A stretch of DNA of 32,317 nucleotides from Prevotellaceae bacterium (GTDB lineage Bacteria; Bacteroidota; Bacteroidia; Bacteroidales; Bacteroidaceae): positions 1 through 32,317 of the forward strand of contig JAGKTZ010000027.1 of NCBI GenBank assembly GCA_021153165.1, given 5' to 3'. A program made the translations under genes and the position numbers. This document shows positions 24,449 through 32,300 of the stretch, piece by piece (the stretch's first letter is position 1; each line of letters opens with the position of its first letter). The notes below the pieces were generated by a model. The model did not search any database, was not told the DNA's origin, and saw nothing but the letters and a program-made list of their open reading frames with translations.

Positions 24449-26329
24449 CTACTCCATTTTATCCAGAATAGGCGACTTTTGTGCGGATATACTTTGCTGA
24501 GTTTTATCATTGAGTTGTTCAAAAATAACGATCTTGTTCTCACCCTTATTCAACCACACGCCAGGAACGTAAAGCGTCTGCTGTGGCCCTACGTGCCAGT
24601 AGCGTCCAAGATTGTGACCATTCACGAATACTATACCCTTACCCCAACCGCTCATGTTCAGGAATGTATCGCCGGTGTCTTTGAGTGTGAAGGTACCTTC
24701 ATACATAACAGGCATGCCAGCCCAACGCTTTGCTGCTGAAGGAGTATTGGCTACTGCACAACGCTTGTTCATCTTGGCCAAATCAGGCATTTCGTTCATC
24801 GGCAACTTACTCATTTTCCAACCACCAGTGAGTGGCATATCGCCTATGGTTACGGTTTCGATGATACCCTTCTTATTGTGAACAATTTCGCTACCGTAAT
24901 TGATGCGACCCATATTTTCTACGAGGATTTGCAAGGTAGAATTAAAAGGAATATTCACTTCAAGTTCATAAGTTTGAGTGTTACGATTGAGTTCTCCCAC
25001 CTTCTCGCCGTCAACATAAACTACTGCAAAATCACGGAGTCCAGGCACCATCAAAGTACCTGTGATGGGCTGATTGAAGTGGCGGCTATAAAGCACATAG
25101 CCATAACCTTGTCCCAATTCTTCAAATGTGAGTGGTTTGTCAGCTTCAACGCTTTCTATAGCATCAGCATAAGTCAAAACGTCAGCCACCTTTGAGAGTT
25201 TGATTTCAGGAATTTCAATAATAGGATTTGGAGCTGGCACCTTGGGCAACTTAGTCTTAGAATATTTGGCCAAGACGTTGCGAATAGAATCATACTTAGC
25301 TGTAGCCCACCCAGCTTCACTTATTGGTGCGTCATAGTCGTAAGAAGTCAAGTCGGGCTGAATATCGCGACGCTTGTCATAGTTGGCTCCAGCAGTAAAA
25401 GCAAAATTTGTACCGCCGTGCACCATATAGAAATTGATAGAGACATCATTCTGCATGTACAACTCAGTCTGACGTGCCAAAGCGCTTGCATTGACACGAG
25501 GATGAGGTTCTGCCCAATGCGCTAACCAGCCTGAATAGAATTCGGCTACCATATATGGTCCCTTGCCGCCGTGATATTGATTTACACAGTCCTTGAGCAC
25601 CTTAATGTTGCTTTCTCCATTAGCCGTAGGCAAGGCTCCAGGTGTGCTACCGCCTTCGAATAGCCAACTGCCGTCGCTGGTGAATAGAGGAACATCAAAA
25701 CCAGCATCCGCCAACTGCTGTTTTATTTTCGCATTATACGAACGATGCTCTGCCAATGGGATGTCTTGACGTTGGTGAACGTACGAACCAAATTCGTTTT
25801 CACATTGTACCATAATAATAGGACCACCCTTAGTGCATAGCAGATGACCTACTTCCTGATACAATCTATCAATATACTTTTTAGTATGCGCAAGGAAAGC
25901 TTCGTTGTCGCGACGGATTTCCATACCTTCAACATTTTGCAACCACCAAGGATAACCACCAAATTCCCACTCAGCACACACGTATGGACCTGGACGAAGA
26001 ATCACCATCATACCCTCTTCGCCTGCAGTCTTGATATATTCTGCCAAGTTCTTATCACCTTCGAAATCCCACTGGCCAGGTGCAGGTTCGTGCCAGTTCC
26101 AGAAGACATAGGTTGCTACTGTATTCAGCCCCATAGCTTTCATCATACGCAAACGATGGCGCCAGTATTGGTGCGGGATACGAGAATAGTGCATCTCGCC
26201 GGAAAGGATTCGAGTCACCTTGCCGTCTACATAGAAATCGCCATCTTTGATTTCAAACTTGGACGGTTTCTGTGCAGACAACAAACTTGGCATAATCGCC
26301 ACAAGTAAAAGCAATAATATTTTTCTCAT
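24449..26329 (-). CDS. Secreted GH35 beta-galactosidase, 626 aa
   Basis: Exo-acting beta-galactosidase in the periplasm or at the surface. A signal peptide (MRKILLLLLVAIMPSLLSA, cut before Q) precedes a GH35 TIM barrel opening ILSGEMHYSRIPHQYW. Next come NTVATYVFWNWHEP, LRPGPYVCAEWEFGG, the acid/base Glu179 in QCENEFGS and the nucleophile Glu263 in VAEFYSGW, with HGGTNF after. From ~390 two beta-sandwich (jelly-roll) domains follow, with VNGHNLGRYWHVGPQQTLYV near the end, which is typical. Length is standard for bacterial GH35. It lies 42 bp downstream of ribE on the same strand with no clear promoter of its own, so it may be read from the ribE operon. The strong terminator at 24385 ends the unit. 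Confidence 0.94.
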   Translation of the reverse strand: MRKILLLLLVAIMPSLLSAQKPSKFEIKDGDFYVDGKVTRILSGEMHYSRIPHQYWRHRLRMMKAMGLNTVATYVFWNWHEPAPGQWDFEGDKNLAEYIKTAGEEGMMVILRPGPYVCAEWEFGGYPWWLQNVEGMEIRRDNEAFLAHTKKYIDRLYQEVGHLLCTKGGPIIMVQCENEFGSYVHQRQDIPLAEHRSYNAKIKQQLADAGFDVPLFTSDGSWLFEGGSTPGALPTANGESNIKVLKDCVNQYHGGKGPYMVAEFYSGWLAHWAEPHPRVNASALARQTELYMQNDVSINFYMVHGGTNFAFTAGANYDKRRDIQPDLTSYDYDAPISEAGWATAKYDSIRNVLAKYSKTKLPKVPAPNPIIEIPEIKLSKVADVLTYADAIESVEADKPLTFEELGQGYGYVLYSRHFNQPITGTLMVPGLRDFAVVYVDGEKVGELNRNTQTYELEVNIPFNSTLQILVENMGRINYGSEIVHNKKGIIETVTIGDMPLTGGWKMSKLPMNEMPDLAKMNKRCAVANTPSAAKRWAGMPVMYEGTFTLKDTGDTFLNMSGWGKGIVFVNGHNLGRYWHVGPQQTLYVPGVWLNKGENKIVIFEQLNDKTQQSISAQKSPILDKME

Positions 26330-26371
26330 ATATTGAATATTTTGGACTATCTATACTATTAAAATATGGTA

Positions 26372-26983
26372 TTATTCCTCCGCATTGAGTTCCTGCATTC
26401 TGCAGATATACTTACCGAGGATATCAAATTCGATATTGACCACGGAGTCCACCTTGATAGCGTGGAAATTTGTATATTCGTAGGTATAGGGAATGATGCA
26501 CACTTGGAAGGTGTCTCGCGTAGGATTGCATACTGTCAGACTAACGCCGTTGACCGTTACACTGCCTTTGTCTACAGTGAAATAGCCGCGGCGCGCCATC
26601 TCAGGCGAATAGTCGTGGCGGAAGGTGTAGATATAGCTACCACCATCTTCTACGACGCTTTCGCACACGGCTGTACTATCCACGTGACCCTGCACGATGT
26701 GTCCGTCCAAGCGGCCATTCATCATCATAGAACGCTCTACATTTACCTCATCTCCTATATTCAAAATACCCAGATTAGAGCGACGCAAAGTTTCGTTCAT
26801 CGCTGTGACAACATAGGTATCACCATCCAGACGAACAACGGTGAGGCATACACCATTGTGGGCAACGCTTTGGTCTACCTTCAATTCGTGTGCGAAGTCG
26901 CATTCAAAGGTGAAATGAATATTGTCTTGTTCGTGTTCGAGCGCTACGAGACGCGCCATATTTTCTACAATTCCTGAGAACAT
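26372..26983 (-). CDS. ribE: Riboflavin synthase (alpha chain), 203 aa
   Basis: Dismutates two 6,7-dimethyl-8-ribityllumazine molecules to riboflavin. The internally repeated fold is evident: the N-terminal half starts MFSGIVENMARL and holds HNGVCLTV (~42-49), and the second half holds LDGHIVQGHVDS (~92-103) and VTVNGVSLTV (~141-150). Length is normal. It starts 6 bp after the stop of an unidentified membrane protein gene and precedes the GH35 gene by 42 bp. No FMN riboswitch is visible, and no other rib genes are in the window. Confidence 0.95.
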   Translation of the reverse strand: MFSGIVENMARLVALEHEQDNIHFTFECDFAHELKVDQSVAHNGVCLTVVRLDGDTYVVTAMNETLRRSNLGILNIGDEVNVERSMMMNGRLDGHIVQGHVDSTAVCESVVEDGGSYIYTFRHDYSPEMARRGYFTVDKGSVTVNGVSLTVCNPTRDTFQVCIIPYTYEYTNFHAIKVDSVVNIEFDILGKYICRMQELNAEE

Positions 26984-26989
26984 ATCTTT

Positions 26990-27550
26990 TTATTTTTCTG
27001 ATGATTTATAATTATATTCTTTTCCGCTTTTTCCAATTGCAACAAAACCCCTCTCGTCAAGCGATTTCACCTCCACTTCGTCCCAAGTACCCTCATTCCT
27101 TAGATAGAGTGTACCATTCAGGATGCAGTAGTCTTTGACATAAAGTTCCAATTGTGTCAGATTGTACAATTTGTCCAAGACCTCTCCTCCTTGACGCACT
27201 GTCATTGCATACTTTTGCCCCTCAGACAAGCTACCATATATCTGCCCGTATGTGCCATCGTCTGCCATGCGCATCACTTCGTAGTAATTGCCCAAACTGT
27301 CCTGCATCACAAACGTGCTCATACCGAATCCGTCAGATACACCATAGATTGTGCTATCGGCAACATGGGGCAGTGTATCCGTTTTAATAAGACTATCAGT
27401 TTTGATATCAGCTATCGTATCCTTATACTGTTCACCATACTGTTCACCGCGAGACAAGAGTCCACTATTATATAGCAGAAAAGCGACTCCAAACCCCAGG
27501 GCAAAATAGAATAAGAACCATAAGATTCTTTTTGTAGTTTCTTTTTTCAT
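26990..27550 (-). CDS. Uncharacterised single-pass membrane protein, 186 aa
   Basis: I do not recognise this family. The start at 27550 (MKKETTKRILWFLF) gives an N-terminal membrane helix at about residues 8-30 with no lipobox, so the protein is likely anchored in the inner membrane with its body in the periplasm. A polar linker (~35-75) leads to a small beta-rich domain with MQDSLGNYYEVMRMADDG, a hydrophilic YAMTVRQGGEVLDKLYNLTQ and a C-terminal VAIGKSGKEYNYK. Its stop is 6 bp before ribE, so the two are surely co-transcribed, though no link to riboflavin can be claimed. An upstream in-frame ATG at 27619 would place a polar stretch before the helix and is less likely. Confidence 0.7.
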   Translation of the reverse strand: MKKETTKRILWFLFYFALGFGVAFLLYNSGLLSRGEQYGEQYKDTIADIKTDSLIKTDTLPHVADSTIYGVSDGFGMSTFVMQDSLGNYYEVMRMADDGTYGQIYGSLSEGQKYAMTVRQGGEVLDKLYNLTQLELYVKDYCILNGTLYLRNEGTWDEVEVKSLDERGFVAIGKSGKEYNYKSSEK

Positions 27551-27711
27551 ACAATCAGCATTAATATTCACATTCCTCGGGAGCCGGAGGATATTATCTG
27601 CAGAAGCAAAAATTGTCACCAGACCCAGAAATTCGGTGCTAAATTACATATTTATTTGAATATAACTCAATAAAATAGGTATAAATAGATGGTCATCTCA
27701 AAAATAATACG

Positions 27712-27719
27712 TAATTTTG
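27712..27719 (+). promoter_or_regulatory. Promoter -7 element of rpsA
   Basis: TAATTTTG is an exact TAnnTTTG match 145 nt upstream of the rpsA ATG. No -33 TTG is evident at the usual distance. Confidence 0.6.
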
Positions 27720-27725
27720 CGCCCG

Positions 27726-27863
27726 TGTTTAGACCGAACGTGCTAAAGAGAGTGGTCGACAATCTCTCCACATAGGGGCCGAGAGCCCCAATCCGTCCTC
27801 CATTTGGCTTTGCTCGGGGTAGTCTGATCAATATTATTAATTAACTAATTTATTAACTTTTAA
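27726..27863 (+). promoter_or_regulatory. Structured leader of rpsA
   Basis: The ~138-nt leader is much more G+C rich over 27720-27830 than the flanking spacer. It can fold: GGGGC/GCCCC (27775-27789) forms a tight hairpin, AGACC (27731) can pair with GGTC (27754), and GAGAG can pair with CTCTC nearby. The last ~30 nt before the ATG are unstructured and A+T rich. This is what one expects of an mRNA leader through which ribosomal protein S1 controls its own synthesis, but I cannot assign it to a named RNA family. Confidence 0.5.
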
Positions 27864-29651
27864 ATGGAGAATTTAAAGAACATTGCACCTCTGTCTGATT
27901 TTGATTGGGATGCTTTCGAAAACGGCACAACTGAAACAGCTCAAAGTTTGGCTGAATTGGAAAAGGCTTACGATGAAACACTCGGTCGCGTAAATGAAAA
28001 CGAAGTTGCAGAAGGTACTGTAATTTCTATCAACAAGCGCGAAGTTGTTGTTAACATCGGTTACAAGAGCGATGGTATTATCCCCGCTGCTGAATTCCGT
28101 TACAACCCTGAATTGGCTGTAGGTGACGTAGTAGAAGTTTACGTAGAAAACCAAGAAGACAAAAAAGGACAGTTGGTTCTTTCACACAAAAAGGCTCGTG
28201 CAAGCAAATCTTGGGAACGTGTCAACCAAGCACTCGAAAACAAGGAAATTGTTAAGGGTTACATCAAGTGCCGCACTAAGGGTGGTATGATTGTAGACGT
28301 ATTTGGTATTGAAGCATTCTTGCCAGGTAGCCAAATCGACGTTAAGCCTATCCGCGACTACGATGTATTCGTTGGTAAGACAATGGAATTCCAAATCGTT
28401 AAGATCAACCAAGAATTCAAGAACGTGGTTGTATCTCACAAGGCTCTTATCGAAGCTGAACTCGAAGCTCAAAAGCAAGAAATCATTTCTAAGCTTGAAA
28501 AGGGTCAAGTACTCGAAGGTACAGTTAAGAACATCACTTCTTACGGTGTATTCATCGACCTCGGTGGCGTAGATGGTTTGATCCACATCACAGACCTCTC
28601 TTGGGGCCGCGTGAACGATCCACACGAAATCGTAAGCGACGACCAACGTTTGAACGTTGTAATCCTTGACTTCGATGAAGACAAGAAGCGTATCGCTCTC
28701 GGCTTGAAGCAACTCACTCCTCATCCATGGGATGCTCTTGACGCAGAACTTAAGGTTGGCGACAAGGTAACTGGTAAGGTTGTTGTTATGGCTGACTACG
28801 GTGCATTCGTAGAAATCGCTCCTGGCGTAGAAGGTTTGATTCACGTTAGTGAAATGAGCTGGAGCCAACACCTCCGCTCTGCTCAAGACTTCTTGAAGGT
28901 AGGTGAAGAAGTTGAAGCTGTAGTTCTTACACTTGATCGCACAGAACGCAAGATGTCTCTCGGCATCAAGCAACTGAAAGATGATCCCTGGGCTGCAATT
29001 GAAGGCAAATATCCTGTAGAAAGCAAGCACACTGCTAAGGTGCGCAACTTCACTAACTTCGGTGTATTTGTAGAACTTGAAGAAGGCGTTGATGGTCTTA
29101 TCCACATCTCTGACCTCTCTTGGACTAAGAAGATCAAGCACCCATCTGAATTCACTCAAATCGGTGCAGAAATCGAAGTAGTAGTTCTCGAAATCGACAA
29201 GGACAATCGTCGTTTGAGCCTCGGCCACAAGCAACTCGAAGAAAATCCATGGGATGTATTCGAAACAGTATTCACTGAAGGTAGCATCCACGAAGGTACT
29301 ATCACAGAATTGCTCGAAAAGGGCGCTGTAGTTCAGTTGCAATATGGCGTTGAAGGTTTCGCTACTCCAAAGCACCTCGTTAAGGAAGATGGCAGCCAAG
29401 CTCAACAAGGTGAAAAGATTGAATTCAAGGTAATCGAATTCAACAAGGAAAGCAAGCGCATCATCCTCAGCCACAGCCGCACATTCGAAGATGTTCAACG
29501 TGCTGAAGCTCGTGCTGAAAAGAAGGCTGCTGCAGCTGCTAAGAAGTCGGCTAAGCGTGAAGAAACTGCTGCTATCCAAAACCAAGCAGCTTCAACTAGC
29601 CTCGGCGACAATGAAGCTCTCGCAGCATTGAAGGCTTCTATGGAAAAGTAA
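27864..29651 (+). CDS. rpsA: 30S ribosomal protein S1, 595 aa
   Basis: Binds mRNA and helps load it on the 30S subunit. Six S1 (OB-fold) repeats can be counted, at about 47-113, 128-195, 213-281, 298-368, 385-455 and 471-540. The third to fifth carry the strong motifs SYGVFIDLGGVDGLIHITDL, DYGAFVEIAPGVEGLIHVSE and NFGVFVELEEGVDGLIHISD. The C-terminal ~50 residues are Ala/Lys/Glu rich (RAEARAEKKAAAAAKKSAKR), helical and probably disordered. Codon use is strongly biased, as expected for a very highly expressed gene. It has its own promoter, long leader and terminator. Long open frames on the opposite strand are by-products of this bias. Confidence 0.98.
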   Translation: MENLKNIAPLSDFDWDAFENGTTETAQSLAELEKAYDETLGRVNENEVAEGTVISINKREVVVNIGYKSDGIIPAAEFRYNPELAVGDVVEVYVENQEDKKGQLVLSHKKARASKSWERVNQALENKEIVKGYIKCRTKGGMIVDVFGIEAFLPGSQIDVKPIRDYDVFVGKTMEFQIVKINQEFKNVVVSHKALIEAELEAQKQEIISKLEKGQVLEGTVKNITSYGVFIDLGGVDGLIHITDLSWGRVNDPHEIVSDDQRLNVVILDFDEDKKRIALGLKQLTPHPWDALDAELKVGDKVTGKVVVMADYGAFVEIAPGVEGLIHVSEMSWSQHLRSAQDFLKVGEEVEAVVLTLDRTERKMSLGIKQLKDDPWAAIEGKYPVESKHTAKVRNFTNFGVFVELEEGVDGLIHISDLSWTKKIKHPSEFTQIGAEIEVVVLEIDKDNRRLSLGHKQLEENPWDVFETVFTEGSIHEGTITELLEKGAVVQLQYGVEGFATPKHLVKEDGSQAQQGEKIEFKVIEFNKESKRIILSHSRTFEDVQRAEARAEKKAAAAAKKSAKREETAAIQNQAASTSLGDNEALAALKASMEK

Positions 29652-29701
29652 TTCCAACCTATGATTCTCAGAGCTAAATAGTTCAATAGAATTATAAAAT
29701 T

Positions 29702-29733
29702 AACCCGTGTTTGTCAAGCGCAAACACGGGTTT
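29702..29733 (+). terminator. Terminator of rpsA
   Basis: AACCCGTGTTTG pairs perfectly with CAAACACGGGTT around a 7-nt loop and is followed by TTATTATT. It lies 50 bp after the rpsA stop. Confidence 0.9.
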
Positions 29734-29810
29734 TATTATTAAACAGCAGACAGTACGACTAAAACTAATAATAGTATTGCCAAGTTAACACATAAATATA
29801 TAGTAGGACT

Positions 29811-30548
29811 TTACAATGGTGGCAAATGCCTTGTACGCAATGATTCACGTACTTTCTTTTTATACAAGCCAACAACATCTACGGGCAAGCACGTCTTCTG
29901 CATAAGCAGTCTGACTTTATCTGGATACTTTGCCAAAGCTGTCTCCAAAAGCCATGCCACGCCCATTTTAGCATAATAGGCGGGCAAAGGCATATTATAT
30001 TCTGACCGAATCGCCGAGAAGTTTATTTGCTCCAAGCGTACAAAGATTTTGCCCAATTCATTTTCATCCAAAAGATAGCACATTGTTATTACGACCGCAA
30101 AGCGCACATCAAATTCGCGCGAAGAACGGGAATAAGGATCTAAAACAAGCCACAATTCATCGTTGGCCAAACGCTTCATCCACTTTGCATCACTGCAGAA
30201 GGTATCGCATACCGCCCAGTTATCAATAGCTACGACAAAATCCCTCAGAAGGCGTACCTTCTCCTCGTTGGAACATTTCACCGCATTTATCATCATCCCC
30301 CAAATCATCACTTCCTCGTAACATAGCAAGCTACGATCTTTGGAATATAACTGGGCAAATTGAGAAATACGCATAAGTGCATCCTCGCGCCGTGCCAAAT
30401 CTCGTGCCACACGTCGCATATCCCCCACCCTGAGTCCCATCACCTGCATCGTAGGCAACACATTCAACACATTCAGATGCCACGCACGAAACTTTTCGTC
30501 CGTCACAAATTTCTCTGGCACCAAGGGAAGTAATATTTCTTGTATCAT
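29811..30548 (-). CDS. AlkD-like DNA alkylation repair protein, 245 aa
   Basis: HEAT-like helical repeat protein of the AlkC/AlkD type, which removes alkylated bases without base flipping. The diagnostic block is AIDNWAVCDTFCSDAKWMKR (~133-150), with RVGDMRRVARDLAR (~40-53) and VRFAVVITMCYLLDEN upstream and downstream. The C-terminal MPLPAYYAKMGVAWLLETAL matches the family's YYVKMAVAWALS-like motif, with MGVAWLL. Length is within the family range. The start at 30548 follows an exact TATTTTTG promoter. It is a single gene on the strand opposite rpsA. The acidic pair used by AlkD cannot be assigned with certainty by eye. Confidence 0.85.
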   Translation of the reverse strand: MIQEILLPLVPEKFVTDEKFRAWHLNVLNVLPTMQVMGLRVGDMRRVARDLARREDALMRISQFAQLYSKDRSLLCYEEVMIWGMMINAVKCSNEEKVRLLRDFVVAIDNWAVCDTFCSDAKWMKRLANDELWLVLDPYSRSSREFDVRFAVVITMCYLLDENELGKIFVRLEQINFSAIRSEYNMPLPAYYAKMGVAWLLETALAKYPDKVRLLMQKTCLPVDVVGLYKKKVRESLRTRHLPPL

Positions 30549-30568
30549 ACTTTTCCTATTTCTAATTG

Positions 30569-30576
30569 CAAAAATA
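30569..30576 (-). promoter_or_regulatory. Promoter -7 element of the AlkD-like gene
   Basis: The minus strand reads TATTTTTG, an exact TAnnTTTG match 20 nt before the ATG at 30548. Confidence 0.55.
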
Positions 30577-30614
30577 GAGAAAGATTCTCAAAGCATTGAA
30601 GATATAAGGAAAAT

Positions 30615-30645
30615 AAAAGCTCCATCTTATTTAGGTGGAGCTTTT
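30615..30645 (-). terminator. Orphan terminator, probably of guaA
   Basis: AAAAGCTCCA pairs with TGGAGCTTTT and, on the minus strand, is followed by ATTTTCC. No complete minus-strand gene ends before it and no plus-strand gene leads into it. It would fit as the terminator of the gene whose last codons remain at 30669-30683. Confidence 0.65.
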
Positions 30646-30668
30646 ACTTTATATATAATTATGGAGTA

Positions 30669-30695
30669 TTATTCCCACTCGACTAGAACTGTTAA
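30669..30695 (-). pseudogene. Possible 3' remnant of guaA / attachment-site scar
   Basis: The minus strand encodes ...Val-Glu-Trp-Glu-stop (GTCGAGTGGGAATAA). Bacteroidales GMP synthases end in Ile-Glu-Trp-Glu, and the guaA 3' end is a known integration site for genomic islands in several bacterial groups. The upstream frame soon hits a stop and is not GMP synthase. With the orphan terminator just downstream, the simplest reading is the edge of an inserted element. The match is short, so chance cannot be excluded. Confidence 0.4.
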
Positions 30696-30761
30696 ATTAT
30701 TGCTTAATATTTTAACTTTATTATCAATACTTTAACACAGGTTTTTGTCTTTTATTTACCA

Positions 30762-30784
30762 AACTGGTGTCAAAAACTGGTGTC
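30762..30784. repeat. Tandem AACTGGTGTC pair upstream of the two-gene operon
   Basis: AACTGGTGTC occurs at 30762-30771 and 30775-30784, a 13-bp period, about 30 bp upstream of the -7 element at 30811. It could be an operator or an arm-type recombinase site. Nothing more can be said. Confidence 0.5.
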
Positions 30785-30810
30785 GTTTTACATATTGTTG
30801 AAAAAAATAG

Positions 30811-30818
30811 TACCTTTG
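30811..30818 (+). promoter_or_regulatory. Promoter -7 element of the two-gene operon
   Basis: TACCTTTG is an exact TAnnTTTG match 20 nt before the ATG at 30838. Confidence 0.6.
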
Positions 30819-30837
30819 CCTTGAACTAAATTTAAAT

Positions 30838-31461
30838 ATGACGATGAAATTATTAGAAACTTTGACTCATTTTAATGGCGGAAGTTGTGTTGAAGAACTT
30901 GATGAAAAATTCTCAAAGATTGCTTCTGCTTTTTTGTACGGCGGATACATTGATGTTAACAATGTGTATAAGGTGTATATTAAAACAGTAGAATTCTATT
31001 TCCATAGTGAAACAGATAATGGAGTGCACGACCCGATAGTTTATCATAGGAATAAGAATGAACAAAAAATACCATATTTCCCTTTGATGACACTTCACGC
31101 TCATAATTCTGGTTTTGATATTACTTTTGAAAGTAAAAGGGACAAATATCGAGCGTCAGCTCTTATCCGTTCCTATGAAGTAAAGAAAGGTGAAAAATAC
31201 CTCAAGTGGAACAAAAACCATTTTAAAGAAAATGACAAGTATTGTTTTAATTCTCAATCGACATATCTCTATTTCTTGCTAAATGGTTTCCCTTTGGGTG
31301 AAATCAACGGTATTAAATGGGTTGATGTGCCATATACTCCAATTACTTCTAAAGGTGAGCCTCGTAAAAATGTGTTCGTTTCTGAAAGCGAAACAGAATA
31401 CCTTAAAACAAAGGAGAGGTGTAACCGTAAATGGAGTTTTACTCGTAAAGATGAAATATGA
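30838..31461 (+). CDS. Uncharacterised protein paired with a deiminase, 207 aa
   Basis: I do not recognise this family with certainty. It is soluble, with no signal peptide or membrane segment. Notable elements are FNGGSCVEELDEKFSKIASA near the N-terminus, VEFYFHSE (~49-56) and HDPIVYHRNKNEQK (~62-75). FPLMTLHAHNSGFDITFESK (~80-99), rich in His and acidic residues, is followed by SALIRSYEV. The VEFY...HDP...H...GxDITFE...ALIR pattern recalls small uncharacterised proteins loosely related to 3-methyladenine DNA glycosylases, but this is a faint resemblance and no function is claimed. Its stop overlaps the next start by 4 bases (ATGA), so the two proteins are made together. The gene is AT-rich compared with the genes to its left. 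Confidence 0.7.
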   Translation: MTMKLLETLTHFNGGSCVEELDEKFSKIASAFLYGGYIDVNNVYKVYIKTVEFYFHSETDNGVHDPIVYHRNKNEQKIPYFPLMTLHAHNSGFDITFESKRDKYRASALIRSYEVKKGEKYLKWNKNHFKENDKYCFNSQSTYLYFLLNGFPLGEINGIKWVDVPYTPITSKGEPRKNVFVSESETEYLKTKERCNRKWSFTRKDEI

Positions 31462-32300
31462 AGCATAAAATTGTTATATATACTTCCAGTCATTTACGTA
31501 CAACACCCGAAACGGTTTGCATTGCAAATGCAATTTCTAAAGTTCTTGGAGATTTGGGAATAGAACATCGTGAACTTAACAACACCAATGATTATTGGTG
31601 TCGAGATTATATGCCAGTTTTGCTATCAGATGATGGTGTTTATGCAAAATATAAATATAATCCCGATTATTTGAAAGATTATATAACAAAGCAAAAATAT
31701 ATAACGGAACAAGATGTTGCTTGCAGAGACCTGAATATTTGTACTCCAACTGACCTTGGGATAGTTTTTGATGGTGGCAATTATGTTAGATGTGATGATA
31801 AGGTGATAATGACAGATAAAATATTTATGGAAAACCCAGAATGGAAACCCCTTGACCTGCTGTCTCATATTACAGAAAAACTATCTGCTGAAATAATCTT
31901 GTTGCCTTGGGATATGTATGATTTTTGCGGGCACGCTGATGGTATGGTTGCCTCACTTGGTGGTAATAAAATTTTGTTGAACAATTGTTGGAAGAATAAA
32001 GATAAAAAATTTCATAAAAGACTCACAAAGATACTTGAACCACATTTTGATATCGTAGAGCCTGTATATAACTGTAAAGAGGATAAGTATTCTTGGTGTT
32101 ATTTGAATTATTTGCAACTACCTAATGCAATCTTACTTCCAGTATTGTCCAAAAATGCTGATTGTGATAACGACATTGCTGCAATTGAAACATTTTCTAG
32201 ATTATTTCCACTGCTTAAGATTATTCCAATATATTCAAGACCTCTAATTGAAGATGGAGGAGCATTACATTGTGTTACTTGGGAATTTGTGGAAATCTAA
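31458..32300 (+). CDS. Agmatine deiminase / peptidyl-arginine deiminase (PAD_porph) family protein, 280 aa
   Basis: Member of the guanidine-group-modifying superfamily that hydrolyses a guanidino or iminium group to a ureido group plus ammonia. The catalytic set is intact: NDYWCRDYMPV (~43-53, substrate-binding Trp-x-Arg-Asp), FDGGNYV (~104), His159 and Asp161 in CGHADGM, and the nucleophile Cys272 in DGGALHCVTWE. It has no signal peptide, unlike secreted PPAD of Porphyromonas. At 280 aa it is shorter than typical agmatine deiminases (about 340-370 aa), lacking their N-terminal segment, so agmatine should not be assumed as substrate. It is translationally coupled to the unidentified gene before it and AT-rich, and lies beyond the putative guaA scar, which suggests acquisition by transfer. 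It ends 17 bp before the window edge. Confidence 0.82.
   Translation: MKHKIVIYTSSHLRTTPETVCIANAISKVLGDLGIEHRELNNTNDYWCRDYMPVLLSDDGVYAKYKYNPDYLKDYITKQKYITEQDVACRDLNICTPTDLGIVFDGGNYVRCDDKVIMTDKIFMENPEWKPLDLLSHITEKLSAEIILLPWDMYDFCGHADGMVASLGGNKILLNNCWKNKDKKFHKRLTKILEPHFDIVEPVYNCKEDKYSWCYLNYLQLPNAILLPVLSKNADCDNDIAAIETFSRLFPLLKIIPIYSRPLIEDGGALHCVTWEFVEI

Noticed and set aside
27551..27711. FMN riboswitch upstream of the ribE operon
   Set aside because: None of the conserved FMN riboswitch helices or the typical AGGGxxxxGG-type blocks are visible.
28182..29585. 467-codon open frame on the strand opposite rpsA
   Set aside because: It mirrors the biased codon use of rpsA, shows no family motifs and overlaps a certain gene completely.
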